From Neisseria montereyensis (lineage in GTDB: Bacteria > Pseudomonadota > Gammaproteobacteria > Burkholderiales > Neisseriaceae), in the NCBI RefSeq assembly GCF_024834045.1, contig NZ_JANUXW010000004.1, positions 1-64,000 of the forward strand: 64,000 nt of DNA, in the 5' to 3' direction. The first letter of the stretch is position 1. Each line of letters starts with the position of its first letter. Below the pieces are notes generated by a model. That model worked only from the letters and a program-made list of their open reading frames with translations, made no database searches and was not told the DNA's origin. The translations under genes were made by a program, and so were the position numbers. This document shows positions 43,572 to 53,347 of the stretch, piece after piece.

Positions 43572-44303
43572 TCACGTTTGCAAAATATCCGCCCAACCAA
43601 ACGCCGCTGCCAACTGCTGCCAAGCATGATCAACAGGTGCCGAAACCCGAACCGTTTGGCCGGTTTCCGGGCTGCAAAACACCAGCGTGCGGGCGTGCAG
43701 CATTAATCTTGTGCTGCCGATATGGGCGGCAACGGCACGGTTTTGGGCATTATCGCCATGCGTGGTATCGCCGACAATCGGGTGAAAAATATGTTTTAGA
43801 TGACGGCGCAACTGATGCTTGCGCCCCGTATGCGGAACCAGCGCCACCCATGAATAGCGCGAAGTGGGATAACGGCGCGAAGACGCAAACGGCTGCTCGG
43901 TTTGAGCAATACAGCGATAATCGGTAATGGCGGTTTGGGCGGGTTTATCCGGATCGGCCAAGCGGTCGGCAATTTTATCGGCCTCTTCTTTCAGCGGATA
44001 ATCAATGCGGCCGCTTCCGTGCAGATGGCCGCGCACCACCGCCCAATAGGTTTTTTGAATGCTTTTTTGCTCGAACTGCTGCGTTAAAACGCGCGCACTG
44101 TCGCTGTCGAAAGCAAACAACAACACCCCTGAAGTCGGGCGGTCGAGCCGATGGACGGGGAAAACATGGCGGCCGACTTGATCGCGCAGGGTTTGCATCA
44201 CAAAACGGGTTTCATGGCGGTCGAGCCAGCTTCGGTGCACCAACATACCGGCCGGTTTATTCACGGCAATACACAAATGATCTTGATAAAGGATTTCCAG
44301 CAT
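43572..44303 (-). CDS. truC: RluA-family pseudouridine synthase, TruC-like
   Basis: Isomerises a uridine in RNA, most likely tRNA position 65. The 243 residues carry the catalytic aspartate in HRLDRPTSGVLLFA, AVNKPAGMLVHRSWLD at the start, PHTGRKHQLRRHLKHIFHPIVGD and RLMLHARTL. The early PAGMLVHRSWLDRHE segment and the lack of an S4 domain favour TruC over RluA/RluC. It follows rsgA on the same strand, with a DUS in the gap. Confidence 0.85.
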   Translation of the reverse strand: MLEILYQDHLCIAVNKPAGMLVHRSWLDRHETRFVMQTLRDQVGRHVFPVHRLDRPTSGVLLFAFDSDSARVLTQQFEQKSIQKTYWAVVRGHLHGSGRIDYPLKEEADKIADRLADPDKPAQTAITDYRCIAQTEQPFASSRRYPTSRYSWVALVPHTGRKHQLRRHLKHIFHPIVGDTTHGDNAQNRAVAAHIGSTRLMLHARTLVFCSPETGQTVRVSAPVDHAWQQLAAAFGWADILQT

Positions 44304-44376
44304 AACGGCTTCTATAAGAAAAAAGAGAAAAGGCTTGCCGCTGCCGAAATATTTTCAGACGGCCTTGCAATAAAGA

Positions 44377-45249
44377 TTACGACGAACGCAGCAGTTCATC
44401 GGTTATCCGCTGTAAAAACGCCACGCGCTCCTTGCGGATATCGCCCGCTTCCGCCGCCGCTTTAACCGCGCAACCTGGCTCCGCGCGATGGGTGCAATTG
44501 TGAAAACGGCACTGCCCGATCAGATGGCGCATATCGGGGAAATACTGCAACAAGATACTGACATCAAGATGGTGCAGCCCGAATTCCTGCAAACCCGGCG
44601 AATCAATCAGCTTGGTTTCCGCATTCACATCATACAAACGCGCATGCGTGGTTGTGTGTTTGCCCGAATCAAGGGCGGTTGAAATTTCGCCGACGCGGGC
44701 GGTATCGCTGCCCAATAGCGCGTTGGTGAGCGTGGATTTACCCATGCCGCTCTGCCCCAAGAAAATATTGGTATGCCCCTGCATCAGCGGCCTGAGCACA
44801 TCGGCACTTTCCAGCGCACGGGTTTGCACCACCGGATAGCCCAAAGACTCATAAAAACGAAACTTTTCATACCAGCTTTGCGCTTCGGGCAAATCGGCTT
44901 TGTTTAACACAATAACCGCTTCAATGCCCGCCGCTTCGGCAGCCAGCAACGCCCGCTGCAACAGCATTTCATTGGGCGCGGGCGATGCCGCCGTTACAAT
45001 AAACAGCTTATCGACATTCGCCGCAATCAACTTGGTTTTCCAATTATCCTGCCGATAAAGCAGGCTTTTGCGCGGCAGAAAATCCTCGATTACCGCCTGT
45101 TCGCCATTGATTAACTGAATATGCACCCAATCGCCGCAGGCAAAATCGACACGCTTTTTGCGGGTTGTCGCATCAAACGTGCTCCCCTCCTGCGTGCGGA
45201 CAATATAGCGCCGGCCATAGCTGGCGGTGATTTGGGCGGTTTCGGGCAT
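44377..45249 (-). CDS. rsgA: Ribosome small-subunit GTPase RsgA
   Basis: GTPase that checks late 30S maturation. In 290 residues an OB-fold (about 1-70) is followed by a circularly permuted GTPase: NKADL (G4) first, then GQSGMGKSTLTNALL (P-loop, G1) and DSPGLQEFGL (G3). A C-terminal zinc site CRFHNCTHRAEPGCAV closes it. Upstream partner of truC. Confidence 0.96.
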   Translation of the reverse strand: MPETAQITASYGRRYIVRTQEGSTFDATTRKKRVDFACGDWVHIQLINGEQAVIEDFLPRKSLLYRQDNWKTKLIAANVDKLFIVTAASPAPNEMLLQRALLAAEAAGIEAVIVLNKADLPEAQSWYEKFRFYESLGYPVVQTRALESADVLRPLMQGHTNIFLGQSGMGKSTLTNALLGSDTARVGEISTALDSGKHTTTHARLYDVNAETKLIDSPGLQEFGLHHLDVSILLQYFPDMRHLIGQCRFHNCTHRAEPGCAVKAAAEAGDIRKERVAFLQRITDELLRSS

Positions 45250-45310
45250 AGATAGAATAAACGTGATAAATAAGTGAACGGCTTATTTTACAGGTTTTAC
45301 AGGATTTGTC

Positions 45311-45361
45311 AGGCCGTCTGAAAACCTTATTACCGCCAAACCGATACTTTTCAGACGGCCT
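45311..45361. repeat. Inverted uptake sequences with a long loop
   Basis: AGGCCGTCTGAAAA and TTTTCAGACGGCCT separated by 23 nt, located upstream of both divergent genes rsgA and dinG. It is therefore not at the end of either gene. Confidence 0.7.
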
Positions 45362-45465
45362 CTTATCCCTATTCCGCCGTGCACCGCTGCCGTGTTTTAA
45401 CCAGCTTCCACCCCAAACAATGCTAAAATAGCCCTTTTCCGCCCACCCTTTTTCAGACGGCCTTC

Positions 45466-47595
45466 ATGCTCACCGATTTAGAAAAAACCGCCATCCGCGA
45501 ACACTACCAAAACATCGGCAAAAACCTGCCGAACTTCCGCCCGCGCGCCGCGCAGCGGGAAATGATAGCCGCGGTTGCCAACGCCTTTTCGCGCACGCAA
45601 ACCCGTGCTGAAGGCGGCGAACCCCCGCAGCGCGAAGGCGAAAGCATTGTGGTGATAGAAGGGCCGACCGGCGTGGGCAAAAGCTTGGCCTATCTGCTGG
45701 CGGGCGGCATTATGGCGCAAACGCGCAACAAACGGCTGATAGTGAGCAGCGCCACCGTTGCCCTGCAAGAACAGCTTATTGACCGCGACCTGCCTTTTTT
45801 AGTTGCCCAAAGCGGGTTGGAACTCACCTTTGCACTGGCCAAAGGCCGCGGGCGCTACCTCTGCCCCTACAAACTCTATCAACTCACCCAAAACAACGCC
45901 CAACAAAACCTGCTCGGCTTCGAAGCCCCCACCGTATTGTGGGACAGCAAACCCAAGCCCGAAGACCTGAAACTGCTGCACGAGCTTTCCGACGCCTTTT
46001 CCGCGCGCCGCTTTAACGGCGACCGCGACACATGGCCGGAAAAAATCGACGACACCCTCTGGGCAAAAGTGAATAACGACAACTACGGCTGCCTGAAAGC
46101 CGCCTGCCCCAACCGCCCCGAGTGCCCGTTTTACCTTGCCCGCGACACCCTCGAAACCGTAGACGTGGTCGTAACCAACCATGATTTGCTAATGGTCGAT
46201 ATCAGCATGGGCGGCGGCGTGATTCTGCCCGCCCCGGAAAACAGCTTCTACTGCATCGACGAAGCGCACCACCTGCCCAAAAAAGCCCTCAACCAATTTG
46301 CCGCCGAACACTCATGGAACCAAGCCGTGTGGGTGATGGAAAAGCTTCCCGCCCTCACCGACAAAATCGCCGCCGTTGCCGACAAAGCGGAGCTCGCCAA
46401 CCTTGCCGACGAAGCCGCCGCTTCACTACTCGAAAGCCTGCAGGAATGGCAGTTTCACTTAGCCGAAGAACCGGCACTGAGGCCGTCTGAAAGCAACGAA
46501 TCGGTATGGCTCTGGCAAGACGGCAAAATCCCCGAAGCGCTCGCCTTAACCGTATCCAATACCGCCGTTGCCGCCCGCAGCCTCTACAAACACATCAACA
46601 GCCTCAACGATGCCCTAGCCGCCGCCCGCCGCGACAAAGAACAAGACAGCGCGCAAATCGACCGCCTCAGCACCGAGCTCGGCGTTTTCCGCGCCCGCGT
46701 CGAACAAATCAACGACACATGGGATTTACTCGCCACCGTACCGGCGGAAGAAGAAGCCCCGCTCGCCAAGTGGATAAGCCGCCGCATCGGTGACAAAAAC
46801 GATTATATTTTCCACGCCAGCCCCATCAGCAGCGCCGCCTATTTAGCCAACAACCTATGGCGCAAAGCCGCCGGCGCCGTGCTCACCTCCGCCACCCTGC
46901 AATCGCTCGGCAGCTTCAGCCTGATTCTGCGCCAAACCGGCCTGCAATGGCTGCCCGAAACCACCACACTGGCACTGGAAAGCCCGTTTGATTTCGACGC
47001 ACAAGGCGAGCTCTATATTCCGCCGCTGAGCGCCAGCCCCAAAGACCCGGCCGCCCACACCGCCGCCATTGTCGAATGGCTGCCGAAGCTGATTTCCGCC
47101 GAAGAAGCCATCGGCACTTTGGTTTTATTTTCTTCGCGCAAACAAATGCAAGATGTCGCCCTGCGCCTGCCTGCCGACTATCTGCCCTTATTATTGGTAC
47201 AGGGCGAACAGCCCAAAGCCGTATTACTGCAAAAACACCATCAGGCCATTTCAGACGGCCGCGCCAGCATTATTTTCGGCCTCGACAGCTTCGCCGAAGG
47301 CTTAGACCTGCCCGGCATCGCCTGCGTACAGGTGATTATTGCCAAGCTGCCGTTTTCCATGCCCGACAACCCGATTGAAAAAACCCAAAACCGTTGGATT
47401 GAGCAGCGCGGCGGCAATCCCTTTATAGAAATCACCGTGCCCGAAGCCAGTATCAAACTGGTGCAGGCGGTCGGACGGCTAATCCGCACCGAACAAGACT
47501 ACGGCCGCGTGACCATACTCGACAACCGTGTGAAAACACAAAACTACGGCAGACAGATGCTTGCCTGTCTGCCGCCGTTTAAGAGGATTGGGTGA
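45466..47595 (+). CDS. dinG: ATP-dependent DNA helicase DinG
   Basis: XPD-like 5'-3' helicase that unwinds R-loops, D-loops and G-quadruplexes. The 709 residues contain Walker A IEGPTGVGKSLAYLL, a four-cysteine iron-sulfur region (LCPYK, then GCLKAACPNRPECPFY), the DEAH box YCIDEAHHL and C-terminal motifs with IIFGLDSFAEGLDLPG and QAVGRLIRTEQDYG. Two DUS copies lie within the gene. Single gene. It ends close to the convergent second pentapeptide-repeat gene. Confidence 0.94.
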   Translation: MLTDLEKTAIREHYQNIGKNLPNFRPRAAQREMIAAVANAFSRTQTRAEGGEPPQREGESIVVIEGPTGVGKSLAYLLAGGIMAQTRNKRLIVSSATVALQEQLIDRDLPFLVAQSGLELTFALAKGRGRYLCPYKLYQLTQNNAQQNLLGFEAPTVLWDSKPKPEDLKLLHELSDAFSARRFNGDRDTWPEKIDDTLWAKVNNDNYGCLKAACPNRPECPFYLARDTLETVDVVVTNHDLLMVDISMGGGVILPAPENSFYCIDEAHHLPKKALNQFAAEHSWNQAVWVMEKLPALTDKIAAVADKAELANLADEAAASLLESLQEWQFHLAEEPALRPSESNESVWLWQDGKIPEALALTVSNTAVAARSLYKHINSLNDALAAARRDKEQDSAQIDRLSTELGVFRARVEQINDTWDLLATVPAEEEAPLAKWISRRIGDKNDYIFHASPISSAAYLANNLWRKAAGAVLTSATLQSLGSFSLILRQTGLQWLPETTTLALESPFDFDAQGELYIPPLSASPKDPAAHTAAIVEWLPKLISAEEAIGTLVLFSSRKQMQDVALRLPADYLPLLLVQGEQPKAVLLQKHHQAISDGRASIIFGLDSFAEGLDLPGIACVQVIIAKLPFSMPDNPIEKTQNRWIEQRGGNPFIEITVPEASIKLVQAVGRLIRTEQDYGRVTILDNRVKTQNYGRQMLACLPPFKRIG

Positions 47596-47634
47596 AGGAT
47601 TAAAGTGATATTGATTATTGAGAAAGCTGCAATA

Positions 47635-49257
47635 TTATTCTGGATTGACTATGGTAACTTCCCAATTTGGGTTTAATTCTTGGAATTCTTTCAAAACTTG
47701 ATTTTGGGTTTCTTCTAGTATTCTTAAAGTATGTTTAACTGAATAATCTGATAATTTATTTGTAAACTGAAAATAAATTTCCTTTAAAAGAAATTGTTCA
47801 CCTACAGACCTTTTCATTTTATATATTTTATCTATTTGATCTATTACTAATAGACAATCCATATTAAATAATTCAAATTTATTTTTTATAGCTTTAGCAT
47901 CTTCTAATCTTATTAACACTCCTTCCCAATCCTGTATTTCATTCATATGCTTACAAGTAAGCAGCCCTTGAGTATCTAATAAATTGGCTCCTCTCAAATT
48001 AGACCCTCTCAAATTAGCCTCTCTCAAATCAGAACTACTCAAATTAGCCTCTCTCAAATCAGTTCCATCCAAACTAGAACCAATCAAATTAACCCCTTCC
48101 AAATTAGAACCAATCAAATTAGATCCCCTAAAATCAGATTTACTTAAATTAGACCATCCCAAATCAGAACCATTCAAATTAGACCATCTCAAATCAGAAC
48201 CAAACAAATAAGACTCATTCAAATTAGCCCCACTCAAATTAGTTTCAATCAAATAAGATCCACTTAAATTAGACCCACTCAAATCAGACCGACTCAAATT
48301 AGACCCACTTAAATCAGACATAATTAATTTGGATCCACTTAAATCAGACCTAATTAAATTAGAACCTTGCAATTGAATCCCCGTACAGTCCATATCTTTA
48401 AATAACCCAAAAACCTTCTTATCCAAACCGGGTAAATGTAAATCTAAATAAGGCAGATACAGATTAGGAAATACCTCAGAGTGATAACGAAGATGCTCAC
48501 CACCATCGGCCAATAATACTTCGGTTAAAGCAATTCCCAACGGGCTTTTGCTTAATTTTTTAGCACAAGTTTTATTTTTCTCAACCTGTTTAAATAAAGC
48601 CAACCATACCGCGGTTAGCAAGTTTAATGCAGGCTTACGAAAATCATCCCCATGCTCGCCGCAATAAAAGGGCTTTAACATATAAACCGCTGCTACTTGC
48701 AAACCAACCGCGCCGTCTTCGCGGCTATGGCTGGGCAGATGGCGTTTTGCCCCTGCTTGGCCGTATTCCCGAGCATTTTCGATGTTTAAAGGTATTTCTG
48801 ATACGGTTTGCTCCGATTCGGCAGCCGCTGTTTCATTATTTGGCTGCTCGCTAGGTTTGGTTTTTTCGGTAATTTTATCTTCCACCAAATGCAAACCGCT
48901 TACCCATTCGGCAATTTTATGGAACTCTTTCAGATTAACATCTTTGCGTTGGTTTTCAATTTGATGCACGGTATTTTCATCTCGGAATAACCAAAGAAAA
49001 AAAGCAATAGGTGCAGACAGCAGTAACACTAAAAAAGTCCAAACACCGCTGCCTTTTAATACGTCTGCCCAAAATGGATCTTCTTTGAGTATGGGCAATC
49101 CGTACCTCCATAAAAAATACAGAACTTCTATTTCTAAAATAGCAGTTAGGAAAACCAATTTCCCTCTAGGTTTTTGATTGAGTTGCTCACGCTTTAGCTT
49201 TAACCAATCAAACCCTTTCTTTTTTGTCTTTTTTGTTTCACCTTTATTTGTCGCCAT
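47635..49257 (-). CDS. Membrane-anchored pentapeptide-repeat protein, paralogue B
   Basis: A 540-residue relative of the protein at 1226-2902, with the same order: two hydrophobic segments (about 33-52 and 72-91), the NQRKDVNLKEFHKIAEWVSG helix (102-121), the HLPSHSREDGAVGLQVAA and CGEHGDDFRKPALNLL blocks (173-214), EVFPNLYLPYLDL (261-273), pentapeptide repeats (about 293-428) and a tail with LKEFQELNPNWEV. Here the repeats are mostly LSGSN/LSRSD types, rich in serine, whereas paralogue A has LQGA types. The repeats are also visible as near-identical 15- or 30-bp units in the DNA. AT-rich compared with dinG and polA on either side. Function unknown. Confidence 0.85.
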   Translation of the reverse strand: MATNKGETKKTKKKGFDWLKLKREQLNQKPRGKLVFLTAILEIEVLYFLWRYGLPILKEDPFWADVLKGSGVWTFLVLLLSAPIAFFLWLFRDENTVHQIENQRKDVNLKEFHKIAEWVSGLHLVEDKITEKTKPSEQPNNETAAAESEQTVSEIPLNIENAREYGQAGAKRHLPSHSREDGAVGLQVAAVYMLKPFYCGEHGDDFRKPALNLLTAVWLALFKQVEKNKTCAKKLSKSPLGIALTEVLLADGGEHLRYHSEVFPNLYLPYLDLHLPGLDKKVFGLFKDMDCTGIQLQGSNLIRSDLSGSKLIMSDLSGSNLSRSDLSGSNLSGSYLIETNLSGANLNESYLFGSDLRWSNLNGSDLGWSNLSKSDFRGSNLIGSNLEGVNLIGSSLDGTDLREANLSSSDLREANLRGSNLRGANLLDTQGLLTCKHMNEIQDWEGVLIRLEDAKAIKNKFELFNMDCLLVIDQIDKIYKMKRSVGEQFLLKEIYFQFTNKLSDYSVKHTLRILEETQNQVLKEFQELNPNWEVTIVNPE

Positions 49258-49293
49258 ATCTTTTTCTCACAAGCAAAACTCACCAAACCGCCA

Positions 49294-52077
49294 TCAATGC
49301 GCTTCTTCCCAATTCGCCCCCGTGCCCACTTCGGCCACCAGCGGCACCGACAGTTTGCCGTCGGCTACGGCGGCCATAATGGCGGGTAGGTTTTGCTCGA
49401 CGGCGGCTAATTCGGCTTCGGGCACTTCCAATACCAATTCATCATGCACCTGCATAATCAGCTTGCTTTTGAGGCCGTCTGAAACCAACCAGTCGGCCAC
49501 ATGAATCATGGCGCGTTTAATCAGGTCGGAAGCGGTGCCCTGCATGGGGGCGTTAATGGCGACGCGTTCGGCGCCGGCGCGGCGGTTGGCGTTTTTGGCG
49601 TGTATATCGGGCAGATAGAGGCGGCGGCCAAACAGGGTTTCGACAAAGCCTTCGCGGGCGGCCTGCTCTTTAATGCGCTGCATATAATCGGCCACGCCGG
49701 GATAGCGGGCGAAATAGCGGTCGATAAAGTTTTTGGCGGAAAGGTTGTCGATGCCTAATGATTTGGCCAAGCCATACTGCCCCATGCCGTATATCAGGCC
49801 GAAGTTGATGGTTTTGGCATAGCGGCGCTGCTCGGCATTTACGCTTTCGGGGGCGACGCCGAATACTTCGGCGGCGGTGCGGCGGTGAATGTCTTCGCCG
49901 TTTTGGAAGGCATCTAGCAGGGTTTTATCGCCGCTGAGGTGCGCCATAATGCGCAATTCGATTTGGGAATAGTCGGCGGATACAATCCTGCTGCCTTCGG
50001 GCGCGGCAAAGGCTCGGCGCACGCGGCGGCCTTCTTCGGTACGGATGGGGATGTTTTGCAGGTTGGGGTTGCTGCTGGCGAGCCGTCCGGTAATCACGAC
50101 GGCTTGGGCGTAAGTGGTGTGCACGCGGCCGGTTTGGGGGTTGATCATTTCGGGCAGTTTGTCGGTGTAGGTCGATTTGAGTTTGGCCAAGCTGCGGTTT
50201 TGCAAAATGATTTTCGGCAGCGGGTAGTCGAGTGCCAATTGTTCGAGCACGGCTTCATTGGTTGAAATGCCGCCGCCGGCGGTTTTTTTCAGCCCTTTGG
50301 TGGGAATACCCATTTTGCCGAAGAGGATTTCTTGCAGTTGTTTGGGGGAATTGAGGTTAAACGGCTGGCCGGCGATTTCGTAGGCTTCGGTTTCCAATGC
50401 CAATAGTTCGCTGCCTAATTCGTGGCTTTGTTGCGTTAGTTCGTTTTTATCAATCAATACGCCGTTGCGCTCCATCATAAACAGCACTTGGGCGACGGGC
50501 AGCTCCATGTTTTGATACATATCGCGCTGTTTGTCGTCCATTTGTTGCACCAGATGGCTTTCGATACGCAGGGCGAAATCGGCATCTTGGGCGGCATATT
50601 CGACCGCCTGCTCCAGCGCCACATCGGCAAAGCTGATTTGCTTGGCGCCTTTGCCGCATAGGGATTCGTAGGTGATAGTCGGCAAGCCTAAATGGCGTTC
50701 GGCCAGTTCGTCCAAGCCGTGCCCCAAATGGCTTTCGAGAATATAGGAAGCCAGCATGGCATCGCCGCTGATGCCGTTGAGGGCGATATTGTAGTTGGCA
50801 AAGATGTGTTGGTCGTATTTGAGGTTTTGGCCGATTTTTTTCAGGGCGGGGTTTTCAAGGTGCGGTTTCAGACGGCCTAATACATTATGCAAATCCAGTT
50901 GTTCGGGCACGGCGGTGGGCGTATGCCCCAAAGGAATATAAACGGCTTCGCCGGGCTGAAAGGCAATGCTGATGCCGACCAACTGCGCCTGCATAGCGTC
51001 TAGGCTGGTGGTTTCGGTGTCGATACCGATGGCTTCGGCTTGTTCCAGTTTGGTTAATAAATCGGCGAAACGGGCTTCGGTGGTTATGGCCTGATAATCG
51101 AGTTTTTCAGGCGCTTCGGCAATCGCGGGGGTGTTTTCAGACGGCTTCTCTTCGGCTAAAGCGGCCTGCTCGCCGATATGGGCGGCGCCGAATAAATCGC
51201 CGTTGCCTTCGTGTAGCCGCTCTTCGGCTTCTTTCAGCCATGTGCGAAAATTGAGGCGCTTGAATTCAACGGCCAGTTGCGACCATTTTGGTGTGGTGCG
51301 GCGCAGGCTTTCGAGGCCGTCTGAAAGTTCGCTGTGTAAATCGAGATCGGTTTTGATGGTCACCAATTGATAAGAAAGCGGCAGTTGCGGCAGCGCGGCT
51401 TGTAGGTGTTCGCCCACTTTGCCTTTAATCTCAGAGGCATGATCCATCACGTTTTGCAAGCTGCCGTATTGCGCCAGCCATTTGGCGGCGGTTTTGGGGC
51501 CGCATTTTTCAACGCCGGGCACGTTGTCCACTTTGTCGCCCATTAAAGCCAGATAGTCGATAATTTGGTCGGGGCGTACGCCGAATTTGTTTTGCACGCC
51601 TTCGGTGTCGAGCGTTTCGTTGCTCATGGTGTTGACTAGGGTAACGTGTTGGCTCACAAGCTGCGCCATGTCTTTATCGCCGGTGGAAATCACCACGTCC
51701 CACCCTGCGGCTTCGCCCTGTTTGGCTAAAGTGCCGATAACGTCATCGGCCTCAACATCGGGCACCACCAATACCGGCCAGCCCATCAGCCGCACCAAGT
51801 CGGGCAACATTTCCGCTTGCGGGCGCAATTCATCAGGCATCGGCGGGCGCGTGGCTTTGTAGTCGGGATACATTTCGTGGCGGAAGTTTTTGCCTTTGGC
51901 ATCAAACACTACCGCACAATAATCGTGCACATAATCGGCACGCAGGCGGCGCAACATATTGAGTACGCCGTATAGGGCGCCGGTGGGTGTGCCGTCGGGC
52001 GCGGTAAGCGGTGCCATAGCGTGAAAAGCGCGATAAAGATAGGAAGAACCGTCAACAAGAAGCAGGGTTTGAGACAT
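49294..52077 (-). CDS. polA: DNA polymerase I
   Basis: Repair and Okazaki-fragment polymerase. Its 927 residues hold the 5'-3' exonuclease (about 1-290, with DVEADDVIGTLA and STGDKDMAQLV), the 3'-5' exonuclease (about 325-520; GIDTETTSLDAMQ keeps the metal-binding acids, so proofreading should be active) and the polymerase (SADYSQIELRIMAHLSGD, RRYAKTINFGLIYGMG and MQVHDELVLEVPE). At least four DUS copies lie within the gene. Monocistronic, after the divergent csbD region. Confidence 0.97.
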   Translation of the reverse strand: MSQTLLLVDGSSYLYRAFHAMAPLTAPDGTPTGALYGVLNMLRRLRADYVHDYCAVVFDAKGKNFRHEMYPDYKATRPPMPDELRPQAEMLPDLVRLMGWPVLVVPDVEADDVIGTLAKQGEAAGWDVVISTGDKDMAQLVSQHVTLVNTMSNETLDTEGVQNKFGVRPDQIIDYLALMGDKVDNVPGVEKCGPKTAAKWLAQYGSLQNVMDHASEIKGKVGEHLQAALPQLPLSYQLVTIKTDLDLHSELSDGLESLRRTTPKWSQLAVEFKRLNFRTWLKEAEERLHEGNGDLFGAAHIGEQAALAEEKPSENTPAIAEAPEKLDYQAITTEARFADLLTKLEQAEAIGIDTETTSLDAMQAQLVGISIAFQPGEAVYIPLGHTPTAVPEQLDLHNVLGRLKPHLENPALKKIGQNLKYDQHIFANYNIALNGISGDAMLASYILESHLGHGLDELAERHLGLPTITYESLCGKGAKQISFADVALEQAVEYAAQDADFALRIESHLVQQMDDKQRDMYQNMELPVAQVLFMMERNGVLIDKNELTQQSHELGSELLALETEAYEIAGQPFNLNSPKQLQEILFGKMGIPTKGLKKTAGGGISTNEAVLEQLALDYPLPKIILQNRSLAKLKSTYTDKLPEMINPQTGRVHTTYAQAVVITGRLASSNPNLQNIPIRTEEGRRVRRAFAAPEGSRIVSADYSQIELRIMAHLSGDKTLLDAFQNGEDIHRRTAAEVFGVAPESVNAEQRRYAKTINFGLIYGMGQYGLAKSLGIDNLSAKNFIDRYFARYPGVADYMQRIKEQAAREGFVETLFGRRLYLPDIHAKNANRRAGAERVAINAPMQGTASDLIKRAMIHVADWLVSDGLKSKLIMQVHDELVLEVPEAELAAVEQNLPAIMAAVADGKLSVPLVAEVGTGANWEEAH

Positions 52078-52208
52078 AATAATAGGCCGTCTGAAAAGAT
52101 AAAAGATACCGGATTATAAGGGATATAAGCGGCGGTGTATTTGCACTCGCCTTGAGAATGCGAAAAACCCGCCTGATGGCGGGTTTCGTTGTTTAATGCG
52201 TTTGGTGA

Positions 52209-52406
52209 TTAGTTATTGTTTGTCCAATCATCCAATTCTTTTTCGGCCTGCTCTTTGGTATAGCCGTAGCGCTCTTGGATTTTACCAACCAATTGGTCGC
52301 GTTTGCCTTCGGCTACTTTCCAATCGTCGTCAGTTAGTTTGCCCCATTTTTCTTTGGCTTTACCAACAAATTGATCCCACTTGCCTTCGATTTGATCCCA
52401 ATTCAT
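52209..52406 (-). CDS. CsbD-family stress protein
   Basis: A 65-residue small hydrophilic protein. MNWDQIEGKWDQFVGKAKEKWGKLTDDDW followed by GKRDQLVGKIQERYG is the CsbD (YjbJ) signature. I chose the ATG at 52406, which begins the family motif and leaves GAGGAAAAA in front of it as the ribosome site. CsbD proteins are abundant under general stress; the mechanism is unknown. It diverges from a DUF1328 gene across an AT-rich region. Confidence 0.88.
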   Translation of the reverse strand: MNWDQIEGKWDQFVGKAKEKWGKLTDDDWKVAEGKRDQLVGKIQERYGYTKEQAEKELDDWTNNN

Positions 52407-52965
52407 ATTTTTTCCTCTCATTATTTTGTTTCATTAAACATTAAATTTTCACGCATATAATATTCGCGTTCAATGCGTATTTTTATATTACATGATTTAT
52501 TTTTATTTTCAACGGTTTAAAACTTACAAAAAATTAAAATATAAACGAATCAAAAAGTTAAGCCTGAAATTTAACGCTTATTTTTCATATTTTTAAATAA
52601 TTTCAATAAGATATGGTTTTTATTTTTTTAATTTAATAAATTTCAATTCCTATGGTTTTTTTATTTTTGAAAAACAAACTATATATCATAAAAAAACAAT
52701 TGTTTATTTAATAACTAAAGATAAAACCTTAATCAATTAAGTGGCAAAAAATTTACCATTGCTATAACTAATTATTTTCTTATTAACAATATATTTATCA
52801 TTCATAATAATTTGTAAATTTATGCAATTGGTAAATCTTGGCTAACATGTTTTAATAGAGCCGGATATTACTGCTTATATCTTTAAATTATTTCTAAGTT
52901 AATAAAATAACTTTAACAGCAATATCTTTCCACCACATATCAATTAATGAATAAAGGATAAAAAT
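52407..52965. other. 559-bp AT-rich divergent intergenic region
   Basis: No gene. Dominated by A and T, with no uptake sequences. It must hold the promoters of both the CsbD gene (minus) and the DUF1328 gene (plus). Individual boxes are ambiguous in such AT-rich sequence. Confidence 0.6.
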
Positions 52966-53124
52966 ATGTTACGTTATGCCGTTATCTTTTTTGTGATTGC
53001 CATTATTGCTGCGGTTTTCGGGTTCGGCGGTATTGCCGGTACTGCGGCCGGTATTGCTAAATTCTTATTTATCGCTTTCTTGGTATTAGCCGTATTGTCA
53101 TTGATTTTCGGCCGTCGTAAATAA
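52966..53124 (+). CDS. DUF1328 small membrane protein (YtjA-like)
   Basis: A 52-residue protein, [38 protein letters not shown] and so on to FGRRK: two hydrophobic helices joined by a Gly-rich turn with [15 protein letters not shown], the DUF1328/YtjA pattern. The ATG at 52966 is preceded by AAAGGA. An envelope protein of unknown function, often stress-induced in enterobacteria. An inverted DUS terminator follows. Confidence 0.9.
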   Translation: MLRYAVIFFVIAIIAAVFGFGGIAGTAAGIAKFLFIAFLVLAVLSLIFGRRK

Positions 53125-53159
53125 AACCTCCGAATTTCTTTCTTCGTTTGATAAATGAC

Positions 53160-53188
53160 AGGCCGTCTGAATATGTTTCAGACGGCCT
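53160..53188 (+). terminator. Inverted uptake-sequence terminator after the DUF1328 gene
   Basis: AGGCCGTCTGAATAT/TTTCAGACGGCCT hairpin 36 bp beyond the stop. Confidence 0.75.
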
Positions 53189-53347
53189 ATAATCATTTCA
53201 GCTATACCCTTTTTTATATTTCCTTAATCAATACTTCTCTTTTTCATTAGGCCGTCTGAAAACTTAAAGTTCTTATACAGCAACCATCTAAGGTTTAAAC
53301 CAATATGCTGTAAAATAGTCCGCTTATTGATTAAGCCGTCTGAAACC

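Noticed and set aside
47984-48211. 75-codon frame rich in LKLDPLK repeats
   Set aside because: Antisense to the pentapeptide repeats of paralogue B; its periodicity mirrors the repeat DNA.
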